Shown: piece after piece, positions 13,901 through 23,504 of the stretch
Layout: each line of letters starts with the position of its first letter
Numbering within the stretch: position 1 is the first letter of the stretch
NCBI GenBank assembly: GCA_023078555.1
Contig: CM041197.1
Span: 2,886,501-2,950,500 of the forward strand
Source of the DNA: Ulva prolifera
Taxonomy: Eukaryota; Chlorophyta; Ulvophyceae; Ulvales; Ulvaceae
Direction of reading: 5' to 3'
Length of the DNA stretch: 64,000 nt
The notes under the pieces: generated by a model
The model's database searches: none
Seen by the model: only the letters and a program-made list of their open reading frames with translations
Told to the model about the DNA's origin: nothing
Translations under genes and position numbers: made by a program

Positions 13901-16336
13901 GGTTTGTTAACTGGCTGTGCCATACAATGGCCCGGTATATTGTAATTTGAGTGTACACACAAAACAGAAGCAATGGCATGCGCTCGGCTGCAAAATCACG
14001 TGTACCGCTACGAAGCAAGCGCTGCAGCTGTGGCACAGTGACACATGGCTCCCCCTGACAGCAAGACGCAAGGCGTGATCAGCTCAGGATTGCACACCTT
14101 CTCGTCTTCAGTGGCTGCCTGTCCTTGCTCGTCAAAGGCCATCACGACCACCGCAGCTCCGTGGCGCTTCACAATGTTTGCATTCTTGATGAACGCCTCC
14201 TCACCCTCCTTCAGAGAGATCGAGTTGACGATGCATTTGCCCGGGCAGCACTTCAGGCCGGCCTCCACGATGTGGAACTTGGAGGAGTCGATCATGAAGG
14301 GCACGCCGGAGGTCTTCGCACCAGCCACGAGGAGGTTGATGAAGCGGGTCATGGCGGGAATGCCATCAATGAGGCCGTCGTCCATGTTGATGTCCAACAG
14401 GTGGGCGCCCTGCTCTACCTGCAGATGACGGGAGATAATTGCACACCTCAGCAGATGATCAGCATGGCATGCTGCATGTCGCTGACACAGCCTGCAGCAA
14501 CCTTAGGCAGCAGATGCTGTGATATGAATTCGAGTTGGTGTTGGAGGTAGGTCGCAGACACAAATAGCAGCAAGCACACCTGCTTCAGGGCGATTCCAGC
14601 AGCCTTCTCATAGTTGCCATCAACGATCGCCTTCTTGTAGATGGTGGAACCGGCCACGTTGCAGCGCTCTCCGATGTAGAGGTATGTGTCCCGCATATTC
14701 TGTGCAGGCACGTAGTTCAGGGGCTCACGACCACTGAGGCGCATGAGCGGCTCGACGCTGTGCAGCTTGCGAGGCTTGAAGCGCCCATCTTTGACCATCT
14801 TGCGCACTGCGGCGATGTGCTCAGGGCTTGTGCCACAGCAGCCGCCCAGAGCATTGATAAGGCCATCAATTACGAAGGGCTTGACCGTCTCAGCCATTTG
14901 TTCAGCCGTCTGCTCGTAACAGCCACATTCATTAGGCAGGCCGGCGCTCGGGTAGCAGAAGACGTAGCAATCAGCGGCCTCGGCAAGGCTCTTGAGGTGT
15001 GGCTGCATGTCAGCGGCGCCCAGGCCGCAGTTGAGGCCGACGGCGAACGGCTTGGCGTGGCTGACACAGTTCCAGAACGCCTCGGAGGTCTGACCGGACA
15101 ATGTACGGCCAGACTCGTCGATGAATGTGCCGGTAAGGAACACTGGGATGCGAACATTGCGGGCCTCGAAGAGGTCCTCCAGTGCATAGATAGCGGCCTT
15201 GGCATTCAGGGTGTCGAAGACGGTCTCAATCAGGAAGAGGTCGACGCCACCATCCAGCAGTGCCTCAGCCTGCTGATAGTAGGCCTGCACGCTCATGCAG
15301 CAATGAGTGTTGCTGTGCATGTGACACGCAATCAGACCAAATGCATCATCTGCATGTGCGCAAGTGTGCCGACACAGAGCACAGACGGTAGCTGCAGCAA
15401 AGCGTTGTCATGCTGAGCAGTGAGCTACGCCCGCACTGAACCGGTGCCACACGCACAAATGGACTGCGTGTCTGTACAGGAGACCTGTCTCGCCAGACTG
15501 CAGCCCGAGGTGCCCCATGCAGGCTAGATCCTGGCCAGCCACAGCTGCCCCCCGCAGCGAGCAGATGTATACTACCCCCACCGTCCCCACCCCAGGCGCT
15601 ACTTTTGCAATGAGCACAGCATTTTGAAGAATGTGAAGAATCAGGAACGTAGGCCTTCTGGCGCGGGAGGGCGCACCAGCTTCACCTCGTCATACGTGAT
15701 GCCTCGCTCGGCGGGATTGTCCTCCGACGGACTTACGGACAGTGTCTTGTTCGTCGGGCCGATTGCACCAGCAACAAACTTTCTTTCTCCTGGATGCTGC
15801 TTCATGTAGCGTTCTGTGCACTTCTTTGCCAGCTTTGCGGCTTCTGTGTTGATCAACTGCACCTCATCGACAGCCTCCAGATTATAGTCCGCCATGGAGA
15901 TGGTTGTGCTGTTAAATGTGTTCGTCTCGATGATATCGGCTCCGGCATTGAGGAACTCGTTGTGAATCTCCTCGACGACGTCTGGCCGTGTGAGAACCAG
16001 CACATCGTTGTTGCCCTTAAGCTCGTGCCCATGGTCCTTGTAACGCTCCCCACGGAAGTCTGCCTCTTCTAGCTCATATTTTTGGATGCTCGTGCCCATT
16101 GCGCCATCGATGTAGGCGATACGGCTCTCGAACAGCTCTACTAACTGCTTGAACGCTTCGGTGCACGTCGCATCGTCAAACTCAAGCGACCTGGCGTCAG
16201 ATCGCTTATTTTTCCGATTAGAAATAGCATTGTAAGCATAAGCAGCGGCTGCTCCTACAACTCCCACTGCAGCTGCCGCGCCTGCAACCCGCACTAGGGA
16301 GGACACGGCGCTGCCAGCGCCTTCGCGATTGCTCAT
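1..16336 (-). CDS. metH: Cobalamin-dependent methionine synthase with three tandem Hcy/pterin modules (3' end outside window)
   Basis: The product methylates homocysteine using 5-methyltetrahydrofolate and a cobalamin carrier. My model has 23 exons (minus strand): 16336-15677, 15284-14580, 14418-14098, 13456-13145, 12756-12595 | 11966-11745, 11493-11367, 11178-10244, 9978-9658, 9002-8691, 8213-8028 | 7372-7151, 6809-6683, 6488-5554, 4942-4622, 4427-4116, 3770-3504, 3225-2991, 2636-2395, 2003-1740, 1382-1200, 847-630, 137-14. Every junction is GT-AG and in phase, giving 7713 nt or 2571 codons before the window ends inside the AdoMet domain. Bars mark the module borders. The usual MetH has about 1200-1250 residues with one Hcy, one pterin, one cobalamin and one activation domain. 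Here the Hcy-pterin pair occurs three times and the rest once. Domain identity is certain. Whether one transcript spans everything is inferred from phase-0 linkers and the lack of an ATG before module C. Separate genes remain possible. Confidence 0.75.
2372..2391 (-). repeat. Poly-C tract at a 5' splice site (MetH intron)
   Basis: Twenty consecutive G on the plus strand form a C20 run on the MetH sense strand. It starts 3 nt into the intron after exon 2636-2395 (donor AAG|GTG followed by C-run). Confidence 0.95.
5028..5051 (-). repeat. Poly-C tract inside a MetH intron
   Basis: A 24-nt C run on the MetH sense strand lies in the intron between exons 6488-5554 and 4942-4622, about 85-110 nt upstream of the acceptor. 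Unlike the other tracts it is not at the donor. Confidence 0.95.
7933..7977. repeat. (CA)n microsatellite
   Basis: About 45 nt of uninterrupted CA dinucleotides lie in the intron joining MetH modules B and C (8027-7373), about 50 nt downstream of the module B donor in transcript orientation (GT repeat on the sense strand). Confidence 0.97.
8028..11978 (-). CDS. MetH module B: homocysteine and pterin domains only
   Basis: Second block: exons 11966-11745, 11493-11367, 11178-10244, 9978-9658, 9002-8691 and 8213-8028, 701 codons. It opens with [19 protein letters not shown], directly after a CAG acceptor. An in-frame ATG lies 12 nt upstream at 11978 (M-D-V-Q), so an independent start cannot be excluded, and the feature end includes it. 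The zinc cysteines are present (relative positions 281, 344, 345), as are all main pterin-domain motifs. It ends after a short linker with [12 protein letters not shown], spliced in phase 0. No cobalamin or activation domain lies between this block and module C. Exons 11178-10244 and 9002-8691 are nearly identical at DNA level to module C exons 6488-5554 and 4427-4116, while most intron sequence is unrelated. Confidence 0.92.
12595..16336 (-). CDS. MetH module A: membrane-anchor-like N-terminus plus homocysteine and pterin domains
   Basis: This is the first block of the methionine synthase locus: exons 16336-15677, 15284-14580, 14418-14098, 13456-13145 and 12756-12595, 720 codons. The start is the ATG at 16336. 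Residues 17-38 are an Ala/Val-rich hydrophobic stretch followed by the basic run NRKNKR, which MetH proteins normally lack. The homocysteine domain starts near IDGAMGTS (residue 76). The zinc ligands are present as GLNC (Cys306) and GGCCG (Cys369, Cys370), with the same 63-residue spacing as E. coli Cys247/310/311. The pterin domain (about 420-710) keeps [33 protein letters not shown] and [11 protein letters not shown]. It stops just after the pterin domain ([18 protein letters not shown]), where the cobalamin cap would begin. It is the most diverged of the three modules, and its exon 1 lacks two introns that B and C have. Confidence 0.93.
12911..12946. repeat. 18-bp unit duplicated in tandem
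   Basis: Two exact copies of an 18-bp unit (12911-12928 and 12929-12946) lie in the module A intron between exons 13456-13145 and 12756-12595. It looks like a simple replication-slippage duplication. Confidence 0.9.
13655..13701. repeat. Perfect 20-bp inverted repeat (hairpin) in a MetH intron
   Basis: Positions 13655-13674 and 13682-13701 are exact reverse complements around a 7-nt spacer. The element lies in the 641-nt intron between module A exons 14418-14098 and 13456-13145. A transcript would form a 20-bp stem with a 7-nt loop. No function is recognised. A miniature transposon footprint or a small-RNA hairpin are possible explanations. Confidence 0.9.
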
Positions 16337-17968
16337 GATTACAAAACAAAGTGTTCTGCCGAATCCGTCCCTGCTGTTTCTAGGCCAGCCGTGACCCCCT
16401 GCGACCGGGCAGCGCGATGCTTGCATGCCCTGCAATCGAGCCTGGGCGGTATGCACGCGGCCACCTGGTTGCCACGTCCAAATCTAAATGCGATCGAAAT
16501 TATCCGTGCCAGTCGTTTATCTGCCAGCTTCCACTCCATCCATAAGCATTCTTGATATGTAGAAATTTCGCAGTGCGCTGTTTGCGTTTGCGCACGTTGG
16601 TCTCCCTCGGGCGACGCCACGTGCAGCCAGCACTACAGAATCGGCACAAGCGGTGCATGCCTCAAGCAGCCAGCTGTCTAAGGGATCGGAACATTGTTTA
16701 TGTAAAAATTTTAGTGCCCATCAGTGTAGTCGCCGCCTCATCGCAGTGGCGTTGATCCGAGGATGGCACTGCGACAGGCACGTACACGCAGTCAATGCCT
16801 GTCCAACTGCACTATGGTATGCTACCATTGCGTGCCACGACAGCCTGTACCACCAAGCGCACCCCCTTGACTCCATCAAGCGCATCGATTGTGGATCACT
16901 GGCTCAGCAATTGTGAGGCTGGTACATGGACAACAGTGAGCTGCGCATGTAGCAGGCGTGCTTTGTTGCAGTGGACTGCTTGCACAGAGGCACCAACTTG
17001 CTCCCACCCATTATTCGCAATCATCTGCGGCCGTTGACACACGTGGCGTGGTCCACACTGCTCTGCCTATGCTCTCAGAGGGGCAGGCGGACTCACTGAG
17101 TCCAGCTCGAGTCACCTGACCGACCGCCCCGCCAATCCCAGCTGCCGCCACGATCACCAGCGGCATGCACTTGCAAGCAGCACCAACGAGGCCGAGTCAA
17201 GCAGTGTGAATTTCAATGAAATGGTATGAGAGAGCATTCAGCTGTGGGAGGTAGCCGTCTCGGGGGTGCGTTGTGGCTGCGTACATGTGCAGGCGGAGGC
17301 GACACCAAGGCCGTCACAAGCTGGGGGCTCCTGCGCTCCCTTACACACACAGACCGTACACAGCAGGCTGCATAACACACCACTGCTACATGATGACCTT
17401 CGACACGGGCTTGGGGTGGTAGAGGGGCCCCCGGTGGTGTCAAATCTTGGATACAGAAGCCGCGTCTTGTCTTTATTACATGGCAGCCAGACAATCGAGG
17501 CCCACATAGAAAACAGCTGTTGCCCGCGGTGGTACCTGCCTTGCTTGCATTGTCCTTGTCACATAGCAAACAGCTTTGACACACTAGGTAGGTGGTGCAG
17601 CTGCCGCTAGCTGAATGCGCATTCAGAGAACTGGGTGAAAAAGGGAGAATGGGCTGATGCTCAGATCTTCCCCTGCCCAGAGCTTGGCTGCCAGCAGAGC
17701 GTTTCCGCTGTTCTGTTTGCAAATTATCATGCCTGTCTCCAGCTCAAAAGCTGCAAATTGCAGAGCATACACGACACACATGCGGCCTGAACAAATGTGG
17801 CCCCCACAAAGACAGTTCACTTGTTTGCTTGAGCTAGCAGTAGTTCAAAGCAACTTGCCACACCCTGGTCATGCTCATGTGTGCTCATCAGGCAGCTAGC
17901 ATCACCACTGAATCATGTCTAGTGAAATCAGACTGGGCCAGCCGCCAGCCACCATGGTCAAGTAGACT

Positions 17969-18031
17969 CAAATTCACTCGGCCGTATCCTGAAAGGACAA
18001 AGACAACTCCGAGTTTACGGGACCACATATG
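17969..18031 (+). repeat. Dispersed short repeat, copy 1
   Basis: It carries the ordered blocks that define the family: gccgtatcc, a spacer with gac, then gacaactcc, then a gagtttacgg-type block and gggaccacatatg. The first half is more diverged than in copies 2 and 3. Confidence 0.75.
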
Positions 18032-18969
18032 GCCCCTTCTCTCGAGATGATGGGCTGGCAAGAGCAATCCATCTGCACCTGGGCCATTTCTCCCACACTG
18101 CCACCCATGCACTACTGCTAGCAGCGCTGCGTCCGCTCAGCTCGAAGCATCCATGGAGTACCCACGAGGGGGACGCCCGCGTCTGACCTATGCTTTCTGA
18201 CCTATGGTGCTATATGCAGTGACTGCGCAAGACAGCGTTGCCCGATGCGTCATTACAGGGGCTGCCGCAGGTGGCTCCTCCTCTGGACCGCGGCGGTTGC
18301 GACAGCGGCACAGTAGGCACAGCATATGTAGTAGACACAGTCACACAGTCGGCGTCGTGATCCACTGCTGTGATTTACCAGCCACTCCAGCCTCAGACTC
18401 TGGGCGTAGCAGAAGGGAAATTCAACGATCTGATGTGAACGTGTTGAGCTCGCGACGTGTGATCGTCCGTGAATGAGCCAAAGTGCGCCTGATGGCAGTA
18501 CGAGTCAAAGGAATGTCCTGCTGCAGTGTCGCTGTGCTGATGCGGGCGGGCCTGAGCCAGTCATACAAGTTGGGCAGGTACGCGAGTTACCTCAGGCCGG
18601 AAATGCTGTTGCACCGATGGTGCACATGAATATCCAAACGAGTTGGAAGGGTTCACTTGCCATATGAACTGTGCAGTACGCCCGAGATCCGGGCCTTTTG
18701 AACACGCTCTGCACGTCTTTCATGAAAGATGCATGAGAGCTAGCAGTTTCATAGCTGCCTATGGCTGCAGCGCACCGATCCTGTGAATCCGAATCTGCAT
18801 CTTGACCACATACAAGCTGCACCGCTGGAGTGAGCGGAGCAGCAGTGTTCAGCCAGAGCATGACACCATGAGCCCGGCCAGCCCGCACACAACAGGCCGG
18901 GCTTGCTCGGGGTGACAAACATCCCTGTGAGTTGCGTACAGTCGTTGGAGGGGGGTTTCCAGGTGTACC

Positions 18970-19051
18970 CCTTCGGCATATGTGGTCCCGGTAACTTGGA
19001 GTTGTCAATCTCCAATAGGAAATGGCTCAGTAAATTCAGATTTACTTTCCT
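18970..19051 (-). repeat. Dispersed short repeat, copy 2
   Basis: On the minus strand the order is aatttactgagcc, atttcc, gattgacaactcc, aagtt, then gggaccacatatgccgaagg. It is closest to copy 3 and among the longest copies in the window (about 80 bp). It is flanked by AT-rich sequence, and no clear target-site duplication is seen. Confidence 0.8.
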
Positions 19052-19833
19052 TTTACCATGGAATAGTCTCGATATCAGGGTGTATCTGTCAGTCGGGGTC
19101 GCAGCCCTGGCCAACAACAGCACCGGGCTCATGTGAGCCCTGCCTGCCCATATCAGAAGCACTTGCAGCATGCGGTGGCAGCGGCATCTCAGCCAAGGGA
19201 CCGAGCGATCAAGCAGGATTTCTGCCCAGCGACGCCGCGACTGTGTGCGGGCGAGCGCATTGCCCGGGAGGGGTTGAGTGTAGGTGCTGTGCTTGGTCCT
19301 GCGTACGATTCTGTAGCAGCCGGGTGGTCAGTGTGTTGGCAGCAGCGTCGGGTCGTTGGGCCCGATGACATGTAACAGTCCCGAATGTTCAGTTCTAATT
19401 TCTGGCTGGCAGCCCTGGAAATGCTGAAAAGCGACTTGACAGTGGTTGGCAGTGGGACGGCCTCTTGAGGTCAAAAGAATTCAACAGCTAGGAAGGACCA
19501 TTGCATGACCCCTGGAGGCACTGAGGTCGATGCAGTTGGTCACACTTGGGACCAGCGTGACAGTTGTTGGTATCTGTGTCTGACAGCTGCTGGATACGCT
19601 GCCCTGCGCGAGTCTCCAGTGTGGCAGCTGCTCGTCGGTGGGGCTGAACATGTGCCCTCTGCGCACGTCAAGCTCGTCACCTGCATGCTTGTGGCACACC
19701 AGAAGAACCTGCTCAGTTGTATCCGATGCACAGCGGCTAAGATTGAGCTGCTATGACTGAACAGTGGTGCCGCCAGGTGCGCAAGCTCACTAGTGGCCTC
19801 GATGCCTAATGGGCTGCTGCCGAGTCCGCCAGC

Positions 19834-19924
19834 AAAGTAAAGTAAAACTACATTTACTGAGCCGTATCCGATTGGACGTTGACAACTCCAAGTTAACGGG
19901 ACCACATATGCCGAAGGAGTAAAG
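19834..19924 (+). repeat. Dispersed short repeat, copy 3
   Basis: It contains tttactgagccgtatcc, cgttgacaactcc, aagttaac and gggaccacatatgccgaagg in order. Copies 2 and 3 sit about 850 bp apart in opposite orientation, so the pair also forms an imperfect long inverted repeat. Confidence 0.82.
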
Positions 19925-20765
19925 CACCAGCCAGTGTTCCATTGCAAGCGTAGTACACCGACATGCCCGGAGCGGTGCAGTCTCCAGGGACTGGTGCACA
20001 GGCATGAGACACTGCGGGCACCCCAGCAGCCTGAGTAAACCACAAGAGACCTCCAAGGATGGCTGCAGCACTGCTCAGGAGGCCAGCAGGATGTAACAAT
20101 AGCGCTGTGAGGGCTGCGGCAGCACTGGATTCGGAGCTAGTGCTTCATGAGTTGGTGCATGTGAAGTGGGGTGGTGTATGTGACTGGGTCAGCGCACCAG
20201 AGGGCCGCTGCAGAGATGGCCACCCTTCGAGTTCAGGCAGATATCTCGAGATACCTGCGTGCTTCTTCGAGGCAGCGGCAACATGACAACCTCTTGTTCA
20301 GCTTGGTTGACACCAATTTGGGCGCATCAATACACTGATAGACACGATAATTACAACCCGGCCAGTGCATAGCAGTCCAGGCATACAATGGATCTGCCTA
20401 GTGGGACCAGTGAACGCGCCAACGCTGGACATGCTCCGGCTTGGTGTCTTGATCTGCCAGACCCAAATGCGAACATGCCGTTGAGTATGCAGCGACTTTG
20501 AAATTGTTGTGTACTGCCATTGTATCAATTTCGATGCAATAAGTCGAGGGCGCTGGCGTAGGGCCCGTTGCGTTTCCGGAGGTGAGGCTACAGGTGTGAA
20601 CAGCCCTGAACTAGCGCAGTGTGTATGTCCAAGATGATGCCACTGGCGTCGGGTCCACGGAATCGTTGTTGATTCTGGAATTGCAAGTTCTTGCTGCGAT
20701 AGGCGTTCACGTCCAAGAACGTCTATTGGCGATGGTGCCGCTGTTCTGAAGGACTCGTCCCGACA

Positions 20766-20821
20766 TTTGGTATCGGATGGGCATGCACGAACGTTTTGTA
20801 TCTGATAGGCATGCACGAACA
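20766..20821. repeat. Imperfect 28-bp tandem duplication
   Basis: Units 20766-20793 and 20794-20821 match at about 24 of 28 positions and share ggcatgcacgaac. The site is intergenic with no known role. Confidence 0.75.
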
Positions 20822-21455
20822 CAACCGGGCTGCACGCGCAGACTGCAGACTTGCACTACAAGAAAGGAAGACTGCAAATCTGCTAGGCCGTCCCGTCCGC
20901 CTGAAGTGAGGTGAGTGTTGGATCAGTGCCGCACGATGAGGTGCAAAGCAGTGCTCCTTGCGTGTGACAGCGATGCACGTTCACCCGAACACCGACGACC
21001 ATCGCAGCCCCGACTCACATACACTGGCGTCGGAGGACAGTGGCAGCGCAATGCTTAAATTTGATATCGTGACATCGGAGTTGTGTGCACAATCGGATCG
21101 CACAGCACATGTCGGTGCATGTCGAACCGCGCGCGTCGGGTCGGCATGCCTTGCGCGCGGAGCAGCCGTGCACTTGATGTGCCCAACGTGCGCTGACACA
21201 TTGACCAAGGCTCCTGACCGTGGCCCACTGCAAATGTCAAGAAATCATCGCATGTAGCTATGGCATGCTGTCAGTTGTTTCCGTGAACATACTGCCAACC
21301 TCGTAGACGTATTCTCCTGCGACTCATGAGCGCCCTGTTCCGTGACCAATGCTCCGATCCCTATCAGTAAACACTGTTTTGCGCTGCTGTTGAAGCATGT
21401 TTACAGTGGCGACCACCTGTGTTTATCTTTAGACACCCTTGCCAACCACTTCCCA

Positions 21456-23467
21456 ATGAGATCAAGACGGACTATCAAACCGACAAAGCGACTATACGAA
21501 GACGATGGTAAGTGAATGTGCCCATTTGGTGCAGCTGGTCATCGCCCACTTGGCTTTCAGGTTGCCGGCGACGGCACAATGGTGCATAGGGAGTCTGTGG
21601 CAATGCTGAGGACCTTGATGTCGCTCCGTGCTAGTATACGAATAGAATATATGCTGCTTATTATTTTGCGAGGCTTGTGTGTGATTGTGCTACACTTTCC
21701 ATCGTCGTGCCTGGTGAACACACCACCTCAACGGCCATACCTATCTATGATGTATATCCCTGAGGACGTAGCTTGTAAATGGTAGAAATTGCAGAGCGTC
21801 TCCATTATATCTTGTCTGTCCATCTGCTTGAGCACTCTCTTGCAAAGTCCAACAGTGAATGACACTGGTGCTCCTTTGCAGATGATCAACCCCCAGAACT
21901 CTCTTTCATCACCAGGGCGGCAAAATCTCACCAAGAAGCCGCAGAGGCGATTCATGACGACGCAGCAGCAGTCACCAATGCAGATGGCGCCGCTGTTGTA
22001 GATGCGGTTGGTACAAACGGCCTCTCCATCGATAATATGCTTGGGAACGACGACACCATGGCTGACTTCAGCGCCCCAGTAATGTCGGGGAGTGATCCAT
22101 TTCCTGCTTTGGAACCCAACGACGTTTTAGAGCCGATGGACTTTCAGTTATCACATCTTGACACCCAGCCATCAATCGAAGCCGACCCACTCCCTCGCCC
22201 AGCAGCCGTTCCACCTCAAAATGCTGCTGCCACATTGGTGAAGGCAGTGGACGTATTGCAACCAGCAAGGCGCAGCAGTCGGCATGTGGTAAGGTCAATC
22301 CAAGCAGATGATGAGGACTTCATTGACGCGGGTGCGGTGGACAATGCAGAGGATTCAGATGCATCAGAGATGTCCAAAGAAGTGAAAGGCGATCATGACG
22401 TCAAAATAGAAGACTTTGATAGACCAGTCATGGAGTCGATGCAGTCTCTTGATGATGTTGCCAAAGCTCTTGAAGGCAAGACAAACAGTGCGATACCCGT
22501 CTGAAATTGACCCTCCTATGTATTTATAAACTGTTGCGTTCCATATGTCAAAGCCTGCTCTCCTGGTCCTGTTCAGGTGCTGACACATCCTTGCGCTGCA
22601 GCTTCTGCTGGAGAGACAGGAGGCTTGGGGTTGCAGACTGGCCGAAAGATTGGCTCAGTACTTTCCACTGATGCCGATCGTTCAAAAGGCAAGTCTCAAG
22701 TTGCGTACATGTTTTGCGATCATAGTGGCCTTGTAATGGATGATCGTCCATTTCAAGGATTCCTGCGTGCGGCTCGAGTAACTTCGGGATCGGAGCGTTC
22801 AGAAGGACTTGTCATTGTTCGTGAATGCGGTGTGGTTGACATTTTGCATCCGCGCGCTTTTGCGGTCTCGCCAACCAAGCTTCGGTATCAATGCTCGAAG
22901 TGTCACTGGCAGACGGTACCATCAGGCGGGCGTGGCTGGAGCATTCAACTATCGATTCTCTGTTACACAGCCTTTGTCGCAAGCGTCGATGTATACTGTG
23001 ATACCTCACATTGCATTATCGAACCCGGGACGCGTGGTGACGGGTACTTGTGATCCTGCACCCGTATATCGACGCTTGGCGACCTACCGGAGCAGCTATG
23101 GTCCCTGGCGTTTCCTAATCCTCCTTCGATCTTGTTTCACGGCCGCAAGATACCTTTTCGTGATTTTGTATCCTCAGGACTTTGCAGGGACCGCGACCGG
23201 AAGGATACAGAAGCAGGCCCCTGGAGCCGCGAAAAAGGTCAATAAACCTGTTCCTGTTGCACCCACTGTGCACAAGTTAGCTCCAACACCCACATCAGGG
23301 GCACGTTCGCCCGCCGAAATTCGACAGAACGCTGCAAGCAAGTATAAAGAGGTGCTAGAGGAGGTTGCAAAGGATGCCAAGTCCAAAGATGACGCTGCCA
23401 ACGCTGAGCTGGGCGACCCAGCAGAGCTGGCAGAACAGATCGAGACTGAAGCACATACCGCTTATGG

Positions 23468-23504
<37 letters not shown>

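Larger units (their letters stand above)
16337..21455. other. 5.1-kb gene-poor stretch between divergent MetH and SPOC-protein genes
   Basis: I see no convincing coding exon here. Short open frames on both strands lack recognisable domains and plausible exon structure. Both flanking genes start from this stretch, so both promoters must lie in it, but no TATA-like element can be assigned with confidence. It holds three copies of the dispersed repeat (17969-18031, 18970-19051, 19834-19924) and one imperfect 28-bp tandem duplication (20766-20821). Confidence 0.6.

Noticed and set aside
8028-16336. Modules A and B as processed (retroposed) MetH copies
   Set aside because: Both keep introns at the conserved positions, so they were not copied from spliced mRNA.
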